Part shown: one piece after another, positions 55,348 to 64,000 of the stretch
Numbering within the stretch: the stretch's first letter is position 1
Layout of the letters: each line of letters begins with the position of its first letter
Source: Bacillus aerolatus
GTDB taxonomy: Bacteria > Bacillota > Bacilli > Bacillales > Domibacillaceae
Reading direction: 5' to 3'
NCBI RefSeq assembly: GCF_009183655.1
Contig: NZ_WEIO01000007.1
Location: 62,001-126,000 of the forward strand
Length of the DNA stretch: 64,000 nucleotides
Translations under genes and position numbers: made by a program
Notes under the pieces: generated by a model
Database searches by the model: none
The model's input: the letters and a program-made list of their open reading frames with translations, nothing else
What the model was told of the DNA's origin: nothing

Positions 55348-56466
55348 ATGACGACCGCTCGTGGATTAGAAGGAATAGTGGCAACAACATCTTCAGTAAG
55401 TTCCATTATTGATGATACACTTACATACGCAGGTTACAACATTGATGATTTAGCAGAAAACGCAAGCTTTGAAGAAGTGATTTATCTGTTGTGGCACCGG
55501 AAGCTTCCCACACAGGCAGAGCTGGACGAGCTGAAACAGCAACTGGCAGACAATTATGATCTTCCTCAAGAAGTACTCAACCACTTTAAACAGTATCCAA
55601 TTGATAAGGTCCATCCAATGGCAGCTCTTCGCACAGCCGTTTCGTTAATCGGTTTATACGATGAAGAAGCAGATGTAATGAATGATGAAGCAAATTACCG
55701 CAAAGCGATCCGCTTGCAGGCGAAAATTTCTGCGCTTGTCACAGCTTTTGCCCGGATTCGCAAAGGGCAGGAACCGATCGCGCCGCGCAAAGATTTCGGT
55801 CTGGCAGCGAACTTCCTGTACATGCTTTCCGGAAAAGAGCCGGAAGCAGTAGAAATCGAAGCATTCGATAAAGCGCTCGTTTTACACGCGGACCACGAAC
55901 TAAATGCATCTACCTTTACGGCACGTGTATGTGTCGCTACTTTGTCTGACGTTTATTCCGGTGTAACAGCAGCGATCGGCGCCTTAAAAGGGCCGCTTCA
56001 CGGCGGAGCGAACGAGCAAGTAATGAAAATGCTGTCTGAAATCGGCTCTGCAGACAATGCAGAACCATACATTTTGAATAAATTGAACAATAAAGAAAAA
56101 GTCATGGGCTTCGGCCACCGTGTGTATCGCCAAGGCGACCCGCGTGCGAAGCACTTAAAAGAAATGTCCAGAAGACTGACAGAATTAACAGGAGAGCCCC
56201 AATGGTACGAAATGTCCACGCAAATTGAGGAGCTTGTTACGACTCAGAAAAAGCTGCCGCCAAACGTGGACTTCTACTCAGCTTCTGTCTACCACAGTCT
56301 CGGCATCGACCATGACTTGTTCACGCCGGTCTTTGCAGTAAGCCGTGTATCAGGCTGGCTCGCGCACATTCTTGAACAGTATTCAAACAACCGCTTAATC
56401 CGTCCGCGTGCAGAATATACAGGCCCGGATATGCAAACGTATGTGCCAATTGGTGAGCGGAAGTAA
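55348..56466 (+). CDS. citZ: Citrate synthase II CitZ
   Basis: Condenses acetyl-CoA and oxaloacetate to citrate, entry to the TCA cycle. 372 residues, identical in length to B. subtilis CitZ. Catalytic histidines are in ADHELNASTFTAR (near 222) and MGFGHRVYRQGDPR (near 260); GPLHGGANEQV precedes them. Start at 55348 (MTTARGLEG) has GAAGGAGAG; the longer frame back to 55219 runs through the leader and promoter and is rejected. Next comes icd, with its own promoter. Confidence 0.97.
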   Translation: MTTARGLEGIVATTSSVSSIIDDTLTYAGYNIDDLAENASFEEVIYLLWHRKLPTQAELDELKQQLADNYDLPQEVLNHFKQYPIDKVHPMAALRTAVSLIGLYDEEADVMNDEANYRKAIRLQAKISALVTAFARIRKGQEPIAPRKDFGLAANFLYMLSGKEPEAVEIEAFDKALVLHADHELNASTFTARVCVATLSDVYSGVTAAIGALKGPLHGGANEQVMKMLSEIGSADNAEPYILNKLNNKEKVMGFGHRVYRQGDPRAKHLKEMSRRLTELTGEPQWYEMSTQIEELVTTQKKLPPNVDFYSASVYHSLGIDHDLFTPVFAVSRVSGWLAHILEQYSNNRLIRPRAEYTGPDMQTYVPIGERK

Positions 56467-56474
56467 TTCTAATA

Positions 56475-56503
56475 TTTACAAAACGCAAAAAAATTGGTGT
56501 AAT
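56475..56503 (+). promoter_or_regulatory. Candidate internal promoter of icd
   Basis: TTTACA, 17-bp spacer, TGTAAT, immediately after the citZ stop. Start near 56510, so the hairpin at 56517-56549 would form near the 5' end of the icd-mdh mRNA. Confidence 0.6.
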
Positions 56504-56516
56504 ATAGAGTGAGTAA

Positions 56517-56549
56517 CAAAGGTTAGATGGCGAATGCCTCTAACCTTTG
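56517..56549 (+). other. 5' hairpin in the icd leader
   Basis: CAAAGGTTAGA pairs perfectly with TCTAACCTTTG (11 bp), loop TGGCGAATGCC with its own GGC/GCC pair around GAAT. No T-run follows, so it is not a standard terminator. It ends 25 bp before icd. Confidence 0.65.
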
Positions 56550-56574
56550 ATTATGGAATTGGAGGTATTGTAAG

Positions 56575-57843
56575 ATGACACAAGGCGAAAAAATTACTGT
56601 AACAAACGGAGTTTTAAATGTACCAAACCATCCGGTGATCCCATTTATTGAGGGTGACGGCATTGGCCCGGACATCTGGGCAGCAGCTTCCCGAGTGCTG
56701 GATGCAGCTGTTGAAAAAGCATACAACGGCGAAAAGAAAATCGAATGGAAAGAAGTATATGCCGGAGAAAAAGCATTCAACAAAACAGGTGAATGGCTTC
56801 CGGAAGAAACATTGGAGAGAATCCGCGAATACTTAATCGCGATTAAAGGTCCATTAACAACGCCAATCGGCGGCGGTTTCCGTTCTTTAAACGTAGCGCT
56901 TCGCCAGGAGCTGGACTTATTCGTCTGCTTGCGCCCGGTACGCTACTTTGATGGAGTCCCTTCTCCAATTAAGCGTCCTGAAGATACAGACATGGTCATC
57001 TTCCGTGAAAACACAGAAGATATTTATGCCGGTATCGAATATCAGGAAGGCTCAGATGAAGTGAAAAAATTAATTAACTTCCTGCAAAATGAAATGGGTG
57101 TGAACAAAATTCGATTCCCTGAAACGTCAGGCATCGGTATTAAACCTGTTTCTCAAGAAGGAACTTCCCGCCTCGTACGTGCAGCGATCAATTACGCCAT
57201 TAAAGAAGGACGTAAATCTGTTACTTTAGTACATAAAGGCAACATTATGAAGTTTACAGAAGGCGCTTTTAAAAACTGGGGCTATGAGCTGGCTGAAAAA
57301 GAATTCGGCGATAAAGTATTCACTTGGGCTCAATATGACAAAGTGAAAGAAGAGCAAGGTACAGATGCAGCGAACAAAGCGCAAGCTGATGCGGAAGCAG
57401 CCGGCAAAATCATCATCAAAGATGCGATTGCAGACATTTTCCTTCAGCAAATCTTGACTCGCCCGAAAGAGTTCGACGTAGTAGCAACAATGAACTTGAA
57501 CGGCGACTACGTTTCTGATGCACTTGCAGCACAAGTAGGCGGTATCGGTATCGCTCCAGGAGCAAACATTAACTATGAAACAGGACATGCTATTTTTGAA
57601 GCGACACACGGAACAGCTCCTAAATATGCAGGTCTTGATAAAGTAAACCCTTCTTCCGTTCTGCTTTCAGGTGTATTATTGCTTGAGCACTTAGGATGGA
57701 ACGAAGCGGCAAAACTCATCACGGAATCCGTTGAGAAAACGATCGCATCTAAAGTAGTTACTTACGACTTTGCCCGTTTAATGGAAGGCGCGAAAGAAGT
57801 AAAAACTTCTGAGTTTGCTGACGAACTAATCAAAAACCTTTAA
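56575..57843 (+). CDS. icd: Isocitrate dehydrogenase (NADP) Icd
   Basis: Isocitrate to 2-oxoglutarate with CO2 and NADPH. 422 residues, close to B. subtilis Icd. The substrate site is [19 protein letters not shown] (near 102-120; the serine is the one phosphorylated in E. coli), NADP contacts lie in [14 protein letters not shown] (near 345) and metal aspartates in [15 protein letters not shown] (near 306). GGAGGTATT ribosome site. Between citZ and mdh in the usual operon order, with an extra promoter of its own. Confidence 0.97.
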   Translation: MTQGEKITVTNGVLNVPNHPVIPFIEGDGIGPDIWAAASRVLDAAVEKAYNGEKKIEWKEVYAGEKAFNKTGEWLPEETLERIREYLIAIKGPLTTPIGGGFRSLNVALRQELDLFVCLRPVRYFDGVPSPIKRPEDTDMVIFRENTEDIYAGIEYQEGSDEVKKLINFLQNEMGVNKIRFPETSGIGIKPVSQEGTSRLVRAAINYAIKEGRKSVTLVHKGNIMKFTEGAFKNWGYELAEKEFGDKVFTWAQYDKVKEEQGTDAANKAQADAEAAGKIIIKDAIADIFLQQILTRPKEFDVVATMNLNGDYVSDALAAQVGGIGIAPGANINYETGHAIFEATHGTAPKYAGLDKVNPSSVLLSGVLLLEHLGWNEAAKLITESVEKTIASKVVTYDFARLMEGAKEVKTSEFADELIKNL

Positions 57844-57854
57844 TTAGCAGCATA

Positions 57855-57881
57855 ACCGTTCCTCTTCCACTGAGGAACGGT
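57855..57881 (+). other. Intergenic hairpin between icd and mdh
   Basis: ACCGTTCCTC pairs perfectly with GAGGAACGGT (10 bp), 7-base loop, no T-run. It may mark an RNA-processing or stability point rather than termination, since mdh has no clear promoter of its own. Confidence 0.6.
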
Positions 57882-57921
57882 ATTGCATATATTCTACCTA
57901 ACTTTAAGGGGGAACTTTCTA

Positions 57922-58860
57922 ATGTCTTTAAAACGTAAAAAGATTTCCGTTATTGGCGCGGGTTTCACAGGAGCAACTACTGCATTTCTACTCGCGCAAA
58001 AGGAATTAGGAGACGTTGTTATCGTTGATATTCCACAAGCCGAAGGTCCGACAAAGGGGAAAGCATTGGATATGCTTGAAGCAAGCCCTGTACAAGGCTT
58101 TGATGCGAACATCATCGGCACGTCCAACTATGAAGACACGAAAGACTCAGATATCGTCATTATTACAGCTGGTATTGCGCGTAAACCTGGCATGAGCCGT
58201 GACGATTTAGTTCAAACAAACCAGAAAGTTATGAAAGCAGTTACATCGGAAATTGTTAAATATTCACCAGAGTGCACAATCATCGTATTAACAAACCCGG
58301 TTGACGCGATGACTTACACAGTATTTCAAGAATCCGGATTCCCTAAACACCGCGTAATCGGACAATCAGGTGTACTAGATACAGCTCGTTTCCGTACGTT
58401 CGTTGCCCAAGAGTTAAACTTATCCGTAAAAGACGTAACAGGCTTCGTTCTTGGCGGCCACGGTGATGACATGGTTCCGCTCGTACGCTACTCTTATGCA
58501 GGTGGTATTCCGTTGGAAACACTTATTCCTAAAGAGCGTCTCGATGCGATTGTTGAGCGCACGCGTAAAGGCGGCGGCGAAATCGTAGCCTTGCTTGGTA
58601 ACGGTTCTGCTTACTATGCACCGGCTGCTTCCCTTGTGGAAATGGCTGAAGCGATCTTGAAAGACCAGCGTCGTGTGATTCCTTCCATCGCTTTTCTGGA
58701 AGGCGAATACGGATTTGAAGGCATTTATCTTGGTGTTCCGACTGTGCTTGGCGCAGGCGGCATTGAAAAAATTATCGAGCTTGAACTGACAGAAGACGAA
58801 AAAGCAGCCCTGCAAAAATCGGCTGATTCCGTCCGCAACGTCATGAAAGTACTTGCTTAA
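57922..58860 (+). CDS. mdh: Malate dehydrogenase Mdh
   Basis: Malate and oxaloacetate interconversion with NAD; LDH/MDH family, tetrameric type. 312 residues as in B. subtilis. Rossmann turn [11 protein letters not shown] (near 12), NAD-binding Asp in VVIVDIPQ, substrate arginines in [11 protein letters not shown] (near 85), [11 protein letters not shown], catalytic His in [13 protein letters not shown] (near 180). AAGGGGGA ribosome site before ATG 57922; the upstream in-frame ATG at 57883 has none. Ends the citZ-icd-mdh unit; terminator follows. Confidence 0.97.
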   Translation: MSLKRKKISVIGAGFTGATTAFLLAQKELGDVVIVDIPQAEGPTKGKALDMLEASPVQGFDANIIGTSNYEDTKDSDIVIITAGIARKPGMSRDDLVQTNQKVMKAVTSEIVKYSPECTIIVLTNPVDAMTYTVFQESGFPKHRVIGQSGVLDTARFRTFVAQELNLSVKDVTGFVLGGHGDDMVPLVRYSYAGGIPLETLIPKERLDAIVERTRKGGGEIVALLGNGSAYYAPAASLVEMAEAILKDQRRVIPSIAFLEGEYGFEGIYLGVPTVLGAGGIEKIIELELTEDEKAALQKSADSVRNVMKVLA

Positions 58861-58873
58861 TCTATACATCCTC

Positions 58874-58913
58874 AGAGAACCCGTCAGCTCGGCTGATGGG
58901 TTCTCTGTTTTTT
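58874..58913 (+). terminator. citZ-icd-mdh terminator
   Basis: AGAGAACCCGTCAGC pairs with GCTGATGGGTTCTCT (one G-U), 3-base loop, then T6. Confidence 0.94.
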
Positions 58914-59038
58914 ATTAATACATCAAGGCAAAAAAACCATCTGTTTGCGGCCTTGTCTTTTTCCCGCCTTTCCGAAGACGCTCCAATTCTATATAATGAG
59001 GAGGGAGAGGTTAAATATTTTTTCTCGGGGAGGACGAA

Positions 59039-59752
59039 ATGAATAAAAAGATTTTAGTAGTAGATGATGAACAGTCGATTGTGACATTGATTAAATATAA
59101 TTTGGAGCAGACCGGATATGAAGTCATCACCGCGTTTGATGGAGAAGAAGCGATGGAAAAAGCATTGGGGGAACAACCGGATTTAATCGTTCTGGACTGG
59201 ATGCTCCCAAGACTGGATGGAATGGAAGTGTGCAAGGAACTGCGGCAGCAAAAAGTGACAACGCCGATCTTAATGCTCACTGCGAAAGATGAAGAATTTG
59301 ATAAAGTGCTTGGCCTGGAACTTGGAGCGGATGATTATATGACAAAACCGTTCAGCCCGAGAGAACTACTGGCACGGGTAAAAGCGATTTTGCGCCGCCT
59401 GCAGCACGTGCCGAAGCAAGAAGAAACGAATTCGCAGGAAGAAGGCTTTACTGTATTGGATATTCAAATTTTTCCTGAGAAATATGAAGCGTATTTTCGG
59501 GGAGATTTGCTGGATCTAACACCGAAGGAATTTGAATTGCTGCTTTATTTAATGGAAAATAAAGGCCGCGTATTAACGCGTGACCAGCTCTTGAGCGCCG
59601 TTTGGAAATACGACTTTGCCGGTGATACGCGCATCGTCGATGTACATATTAGTCATTTACGTGAAAAAATTGAAGAAAATACGAGAAAACCGGAATACAT
59701 AAAAACCATCCGCGGGTTAGGTTATAAATTAGAGGAGCCAAAGCCTTCATGA
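59039..59752 (+). CDS. phoP: Phosphate response regulator PhoP
   Basis: OmpR-type response regulator of the phosphate-starvation system; activates alkaline phosphatase, phosphate uptake and teichuronic acid genes. 237 residues: receiver 1-120 with DDE at the N-terminus, phospho-acceptor Asp53 in LIVLDWMLPRLDG and lysine in MTKPFSPREL; winged-helix DNA-binding domain about 135-233 (LTPKEFELLLYLMENKG, VDVHISHLREKIEE). GGGGAGGA ribosome site. phoR overlaps it by 4 bp. A perfect TATAAT at 58992 precedes it. Confidence 0.95.
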   Translation: MNKKILVVDDEQSIVTLIKYNLEQTGYEVITAFDGEEAMEKALGEQPDLIVLDWMLPRLDGMEVCKELRQQKVTTPILMLTAKDEEFDKVLGLELGADDYMTKPFSPRELLARVKAILRRLQHVPKQEETNSQEEGFTVLDIQIFPEKYEAYFRGDLLDLTPKEFELLLYLMENKGRVLTRDQLLSAVWKYDFAGDTRIVDVHISHLREKIEENTRKPEYIKTIRGLGYKLEEPKPS

Positions 59753-61524
59753 TCAAATTTCGTACCCGGTTAATTCTTGCGCTTATTTCCTTAATTGTGC
59801 TTGTTCTCGCTGCCCTTGGTATTATACTTGCTCAAATGTTTAAAGGCTATTACTTATCCACATTTAATGAGCGGTTAGAAAAAGAGACGGATATTCTGGC
59901 TGAGCAAATCAGCCGGGAAGGCGGGCTTACTGCTTTCAACACGGAACTGGCGAAAGATTGGAGCGAAAGACTGCAAGTCCGGATTTCTCTCGCTGATACA
60001 TCAGGCAAATTAATTTTTGACAGTGGTGCTTTCGATAATTCAACGATTTCCGATCACCAAAAAATCGTCAAACAGCTAGCGGGTATAGAACATTCTTCTG
60101 CCTATCAAGAATCCCTTGCCAATAAATTTGAGGAACATTATCATTGGCGGATAGTGAAAGATAAAGCTGGTCAGCCTGATGGCCTGCTCGTGTTAAATAC
60201 AAAAGTGAAAGAGCTTAATCACATATACCAGCAAATCTGGCTTATTTTGCTGTTTTCACTTGGTGTCTCTCTCGTGCTGCTCACGCTGTTCGGCACGAAA
60301 ATTACAAACCGTTATACGAGGCCGATTGAATCAGCAACGAGAGTAGCCATTGAACTCGCCAAAGGCAATTACCGGGCGAGAACGTACGAAATGCCTCCCG
60401 ATGAAGTCGGGATGCTAAATACATCGATCAATATTCTCGCCCGCAATTTGCAGGAAATGATGCAGGCGCAGGAAGTACATCAAAACCGGCTTTCCACTTT
60501 AATTGAAAACATCGAAAGCGGGCTTTTACTAATCGACGACCGCGGGTTCATTATTATGGTCAATAAATCATTTAAAAACTTTTTTCATTTGGAAAATCAA
60601 CGATTGATCAAAAAAAGATACCATGAAGCTATTCCGCATCGTGAAGTCATTGACGTGATTGAGGAAGTATTTATGACTGAACAAAATGTACGCAGACAGC
60701 TGCTGCTGCCGCTGCGCATTGAACGGAAGCATTTTGAAGTATCTGGTGCGCCGATTATTGGCACGCATGATGAATGGAAAGGAATTTTAATTGTTTTTCA
60801 TGACATCACCGGTTTGAAAAAGCTCGAGCAAATGCGCAAAGACTTTGTAGCGAACGTTTCCCATGAATTGAAAACACCAATTACTTCAATTAAAGGTTTC
60901 ACCGAAACCTTGTTGGACGGCGCGCTCGAAGATAAAGAGGCGCTGACGATGTTTTTAAACATTATTTTAAAAGAAAGCGAGCGGATGCAGACTCTCGTAA
61001 TGGATTTGCTGGAGCTGTCCAAAATTGAGCAAAAAGGAATTGCCCTCAATATGACACGATTTGCTATTGATGAAATTATTGAAGACATGGTGCCGACACT
61101 TCAAAACCGTCTTGAAAATAAACGGATTGACTTATTGCTTCATCTAGAAAAAGAACTGTGGACTGAAGGGGATGCGGACCGGTTAAAACAAGTGTTTTTC
61201 AATTTAATGACCAATGCCATTTTATATACACAAGAAGGCGGACGCGTGGAAATCCGGGCATTTGGGCAGGATGAACGTGTGCTCGTGGAAGTGAAGGATA
61301 ACGGCATTGGCATCGCTTCTGATGAGCTGCCACGCATCTTTGAGCGCTTCTACAGAGTGGATAAAGCGAGAAGCCGTAACTCAGGCGGTACCGGACTTGG
61401 GCTTGCGATCGTCAAGCATATCATCGAAGCGCACGACGGAGAAATTTTTGTTGAAAGCAAAGTGAATGAAGGAACAACGTTTACTGTTTGCTTGAAAAAG
61501 CTTCCTGCGGGGGAAGGGAAATAA
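59749..61524 (+). CDS. phoR: Phosphate sensor histidine kinase PhoR
   Basis: Membrane sensor for PhoP. 591 residues: TM1 about 8-30 (ALISLIVLVLAALGIILAQ), extracellular sensor to about 160, TM2 (IWLILLFSLGVSLVLLTLF), HAMP about 190-240, PAS about 245-350, HisKA with phospho-acceptor histidine in VANVSHELKTPITSIKGF (near 370), and ATPase domain (FNLMTNAILYTQ, DNGIGIASDE, GTGLGLAIV). The start overlaps the phoP stop (ATGA), so the pair is co-translated. Slightly longer than B. subtilis PhoR. Confidence 0.95.
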   Translation: MIKFRTRLILALISLIVLVLAALGIILAQMFKGYYLSTFNERLEKETDILAEQISREGGLTAFNTELAKDWSERLQVRISLADTSGKLIFDSGAFDNSTISDHQKIVKQLAGIEHSSAYQESLANKFEEHYHWRIVKDKAGQPDGLLVLNTKVKELNHIYQQIWLILLFSLGVSLVLLTLFGTKITNRYTRPIESATRVAIELAKGNYRARTYEMPPDEVGMLNTSINILARNLQEMMQAQEVHQNRLSTLIENIESGLLLIDDRGFIIMVNKSFKNFFHLENQRLIKKRYHEAIPHREVIDVIEEVFMTEQNVRRQLLLPLRIERKHFEVSGAPIIGTHDEWKGILIVFHDITGLKKLEQMRKDFVANVSHELKTPITSIKGFTETLLDGALEDKEALTMFLNIILKESERMQTLVMDLLELSKIEQKGIALNMTRFAIDEIIEDMVPTLQNRLENKRIDLLLHLEKELWTEGDADRLKQVFFNLMTNAILYTQEGGRVEIRAFGQDERVLVEVKDNGIGIASDELPRIFERFYRVDKARSRNSGGTGLGLAIVKHIIEAHDGEIFVESKVNEGTTFTVCLKKLPAGEGK

Positions 61525-61623
61525 AGGTTTTTTTACAAAAAATTCACGAAACCTTTATTCTTCCTTCACAATTGCTTTGTATAATAAACATATCAACCCC
61601 CGCTTCAAAACTGTTTTTTTTTT

Positions 61624-61652
61624 GAGGGGCGTTTACGCCCCTCACTTTTTTT
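61624..61652 (+). terminator. phoPR terminator
   Basis: GAGGGGCG pairs perfectly with CGCCCCTC, loop TTTA, then ACTTTTTTT. Confidence 0.92.
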
Positions 61653-61787
61653 CAGGCAGAGGGAGAAATAAGGCCGTTATTTTCTTTTTTCATTCTGGAC
61701 ATGGTAGAATAAAGAAGAAAATAGCGGCTTTTTTGTGCCGTTTTTTAGAAGAACGAATGGCATTGCTCCAAGAGGGGGACGACAGAT

Positions 61788-64000
61788 TTGAAGAAAAAAA
61801 TCGTATTAATTGACGGCAACAGCGTGGCGTACCGGGCATTTTTTGCATTACCTTTACTGAGTAACAGCAAAGGGATGCATACGAACGCGGTATACGGTTT
61901 CACGATGATGCTGTTAAAAGTATTGAAAGAAGAAAATCCGACACATTTACTTGTCGCTTTCGATGCCGGTAAAACGACTTTCCGGCATAAAACGTACGAT
62001 GAATACAAAGGCGGACGACAAAAAACGCCGCCAGAGCTTTCTGAGCAGTTCCCTTACATTCGTGAATTGCTGAAAGCGTATGGCATCGCGCAATATGAAC
62101 TGGAAAACTATGAAGCAGATGACATTATCGGCACGCTGTCGCTGCAGGCTGAGAAAGACGATTTTGAAGTGAAGATCTATTCCGGCGATAAAGATTTAAC
62201 TCAGCTGGCATCAGAGGCAACAACTGTCTGCATTACGAGAAAAGGCATTACGGATATTGAAGTATACACACCAGCCCACATTGAAGAAAAGTATGGCCTG
62301 ACACCGGAACAGATCATCGATATGAAAGGGTTAATGGGCGATTCTTCCGATAACATTCCGGGCGTGCCGGGCGTCGGCGAGAAAACAGCTATTAAGCTGC
62401 TGAAGCAATTCGACACTGTGGAAAAGCTGCTTGCATCAATTGGGGAAGTGAGTGGGAAAAAGCTGCAGGAAAAATTGGAAGAACATCAAGACCTCGCAGT
62501 GATGAGCAAAGAGCTCGCCACAATCTTACGAGAAGTGCCTATGGACTTTTCGTTAAGCAGCCTGCAATATAACGAACCTGATAATGAAAAAGTATACGAG
62601 CTGTTTAAAGAACTCGGCTTTAACTCTTTGCTTGAAAAGCTGGACCGCCCGGCGGAAGAAGCCGCTATACGCGAAAAAGTGAGCTATGAATTTGCAGCAG
62701 AGCTGAAAGAAGAGCTGTTCAACGACGATTCCTCTTTTTACTTAGAAATGATCACCGAAAATTATCATCATGCCGACGTAGCGGGCTTTGGACTAAGCGG
62801 GCAAAGCGGTACTTATTTTATCCCGGCAGAAGCAGCGTTTCAGTCCGCTGTGTTTAAAGCATGGGCGGAAGACGAAACGAAGAAGAAATCGGTGTACGAT
62901 GCGAAGCGCACCGTCATTGGATTAAGACGCCGCGGAATTGAACTGAAAGGCATCGACTTTGACATTTGGCTGGCCTCTTATTTGCTGAATCCATCGGAGT
63001 CGCCAGAAGACTTCGCAGCCGTGGCGAAGCTGCACGGCATGCAAACGATTCAATCGGACGAAGCGGTGTATGGTAAAGGCGCGAAACGCAAGCTCCCGGA
63101 AGAAGCGGAATATGCGGAGCACATTGCGTCAAAAGCGGCAGCGGTCGAAGAATTAAAAACGATTTGCTTAAAAGAGCTGGAAGAAAACCAGCAGCTTGAA
63201 CTGTTTTACGAACTCGAACTGCCGCTTGCGCTCATTCTCGCTGACATGGAGTCAGAGGGGGTGCAAGTGGATGTGGAGCGTCTAAAGGAAATGGGTGAAG
63301 AGTTAAAAAGTAAGCTCGCTGGCATTGAACAAACGATTCATGCGCTCGCCGGTACGGAGTTTAACATTAATTCCCCGAAACAGCTGGGCACGATTTTATT
63401 TGAAAAGCTCGGCTTGCCGCCTGTAAAAAAAACGAAAACGGGTTATTCTACTTCAGCGGACGTGCTGGAGAAGCTGGCACCGTCTCATGAAATTGTCGAG
63501 CATATTTTAACTTACCGCCAGCTCGGCAAGCTGCAGTCCACTTATATTGAAGGGCTGTTGAAAGTGGCAGATCCTATCACTCATAAAATTCATACACGTT
63601 TTAATCAGGCGCTTACTCAAACGGGACGATTAAGTTCCACAGAGCCGAACTTGCAAAACATCCCGATCCGGCTCGAAGAAGGCAGAAAGATCCGCCAGGC
63701 ATTCGTGCCGTCAAACAATGACTCTGTTATTTTTGCGGCAGACTATTCGCAAATCGAACTGCGTGTGCTCGCTCATATTGCGGATGATGAAAAATTGATT
63801 GAAGCATTTCTTCACGATCTGGATATTCATACAGCAACAGCCGCTGATGTGTTTCACGTGTCTCAGGAAGAAGTGGACAGCAACATGCGGCGTCAGGCAA
63901 AAGCCGTTAACTTTGGCATCGTGTACGGCATCAGCGATTACGGCTTATCGCAAAGCCTCGGCATCACGAGAAAAGACGCCGGGATCTTTATTGACCGCTA
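61788..64000 (+). CDS. polA: DNA polymerase I PolA (3' end outside window)
   Basis: Repair and Okazaki-fragment polymerase. About 737 residues present of roughly 875. N-terminal 5'-3' exonuclease (KKIVLIDGNSVAYRAF; FDAGKTTFRHKTYDEYKGGR; YEADDIIG; SGDKDLTQLA), then a 3'-5' exonuclease-like domain in which the metal aspartate/glutamate motif is replaced (SFYLEMIT), so proofreading is probably lost as in Geobacillus. In the polymerase domain motif A is DYSQIELRVLA and motif B RRQAKAVNFGIVYG. Start is TTG at 61788 with GAGGGGG nine bases upstream. Runs off the right edge. Confidence 0.96.
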   Translation, partial: MKKKIVLIDGNSVAYRAFFALPLLSNSKGMHTNAVYGFTMMLLKVLKEENPTHLLVAFDAGKTTFRHKTYDEYKGGRQKTPPELSEQFPYIRELLKAYGIAQYELENYEADDIIGTLSLQAEKDDFEVKIYSGDKDLTQLASEATTVCITRKGITDIEVYTPAHIEEKYGLTPEQIIDMKGLMGDSSDNIPGVPGVGEKTAIKLLKQFDTVEKLLASIGEVSGKKLQEKLEEHQDLAVMSKELATILREVPMDFSLSSLQYNEPDNEKVYELFKELGFNSLLEKLDRPAEEAAIREKVSYEFAAELKEELFNDDSSFYLEMITENYHHADVAGFGLSGQSGTYFIPAEAAFQSAVFKAWAEDETKKKSVYDAKRTVIGLRRRGIELKGIDFDIWLASYLLNPSESPEDFAAVAKLHGMQTIQSDEAVYGKGAKRKLPEEAEYAEHIASKAAAVEELKTICLKELEENQQLELFYELELPLALILADMESEGVQVDVERLKEMGEELKSKLAGIEQTIHALAGTEFNINSPKQLGTILFEKLGLPPVKKTKTGYSTSADVLEKLAPSHEIVEHILTYRQLGKLQSTYIEGLLKVADPITHKIHTRFNQALTQTGRLSSTEPNLQNIPIRLEEGRKIRQAFVPSNNDSVIFAADYSQIELRVLAHIADDEKLIEAFLHDLDIHTATAADVFHVSQEEVDSNMRRQAKAVNFGIVYGISDYGLSQSLGITRKDAGIFIDR

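Overview
The window is a Firmicutes (Bacillaceae) chromosome segment. Gene content and order follow, almost gene for gene, the Bacillus subtilis block running from acuC and acsA through tyrS, rpsD, ezrA, thiI, sppA, ackA, argGH, dnaE, accDA, pfkA-pyk, citZ-icd-mdh and phoPR to polA. Supporting traits are strong AGGAGG-type ribosome sites, GTG and TTG starts, a tyrosyl T-box, an S4-type rpsD leader, cre-like sites and sporulation genes (ytrH, ytrI, ytfJ, ytvI). The exact genus cannot be fixed from the sequence; a Bacillus or Domibacillus-like organism is my guess.

Region 1 (1-4310) is acetate activation and its control: acuABC (minus strand) divergent from acsA, with a cre-like site between. 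Region 2 (4370-11300) is an A+T-richer accessory citrate module lying between acsA and tyrS: a CitS/CitT two-component system, an orphan TctC-type binding lipoprotein, a 52-residue unknown protein, an AbrB-type membrane protein and a CitM-type citrate transporter. The same 39-bp A/T-rich pattern, with identical internal spacing, lies upstream of both the small gene and citM; I read it as a CitT operator. citM also has a perfect cre. Region 3 (11300-22100) is tyrS with a T-box, rpsD with its leader, msrC, hisJ, ezrA, nifZ-thiI and ytcI.

Region 4 (22100-32700) holds nadK, sppA-yteJ, ytfI-ytfJ, tpx, ytxK-ackA, an exported beta-propeller protein, a YitT-type membrane protein that apparently starts at CTG, an EcsC-family gene and a small unknown gene. 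Region 5 (32700-42300) is argGH with ARG-box candidates, a universal stress protein, an aminopeptidase P-type enzyme, ytkL, ytoI, ytpI, nrnA and the sporulation pair ytrHI. Region 6 (42300-64000) is core replication and central metabolism: dnaE, malic enzyme ytsJ with a FadR-type regulator, accDA, pfkA-pyk, fxsA, ytvI, ytwI, citZ, icd, mdh, phoPR and a 3'-truncated polA. Together these genes cover acetate and citrate entry, lower glycolysis, pyruvate and malate metabolism, the first TCA steps and the supply of malonyl-CoA.

The intergenic DNA is unusually rich. Four loci carry degenerate arrays phased at 20-21 bp, two DNA turns; three of them sit in convergent gene junctions. Three loci carry palindromic GC-rich elements, one a nested insertion and one a tandem cluster with CAATAACG joints. 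GGTC-N-GACC palindromes mark the promoter regions of ytsJ and pfkA and suggest a FadR-family regulon joining malic enzyme to glycolysis.
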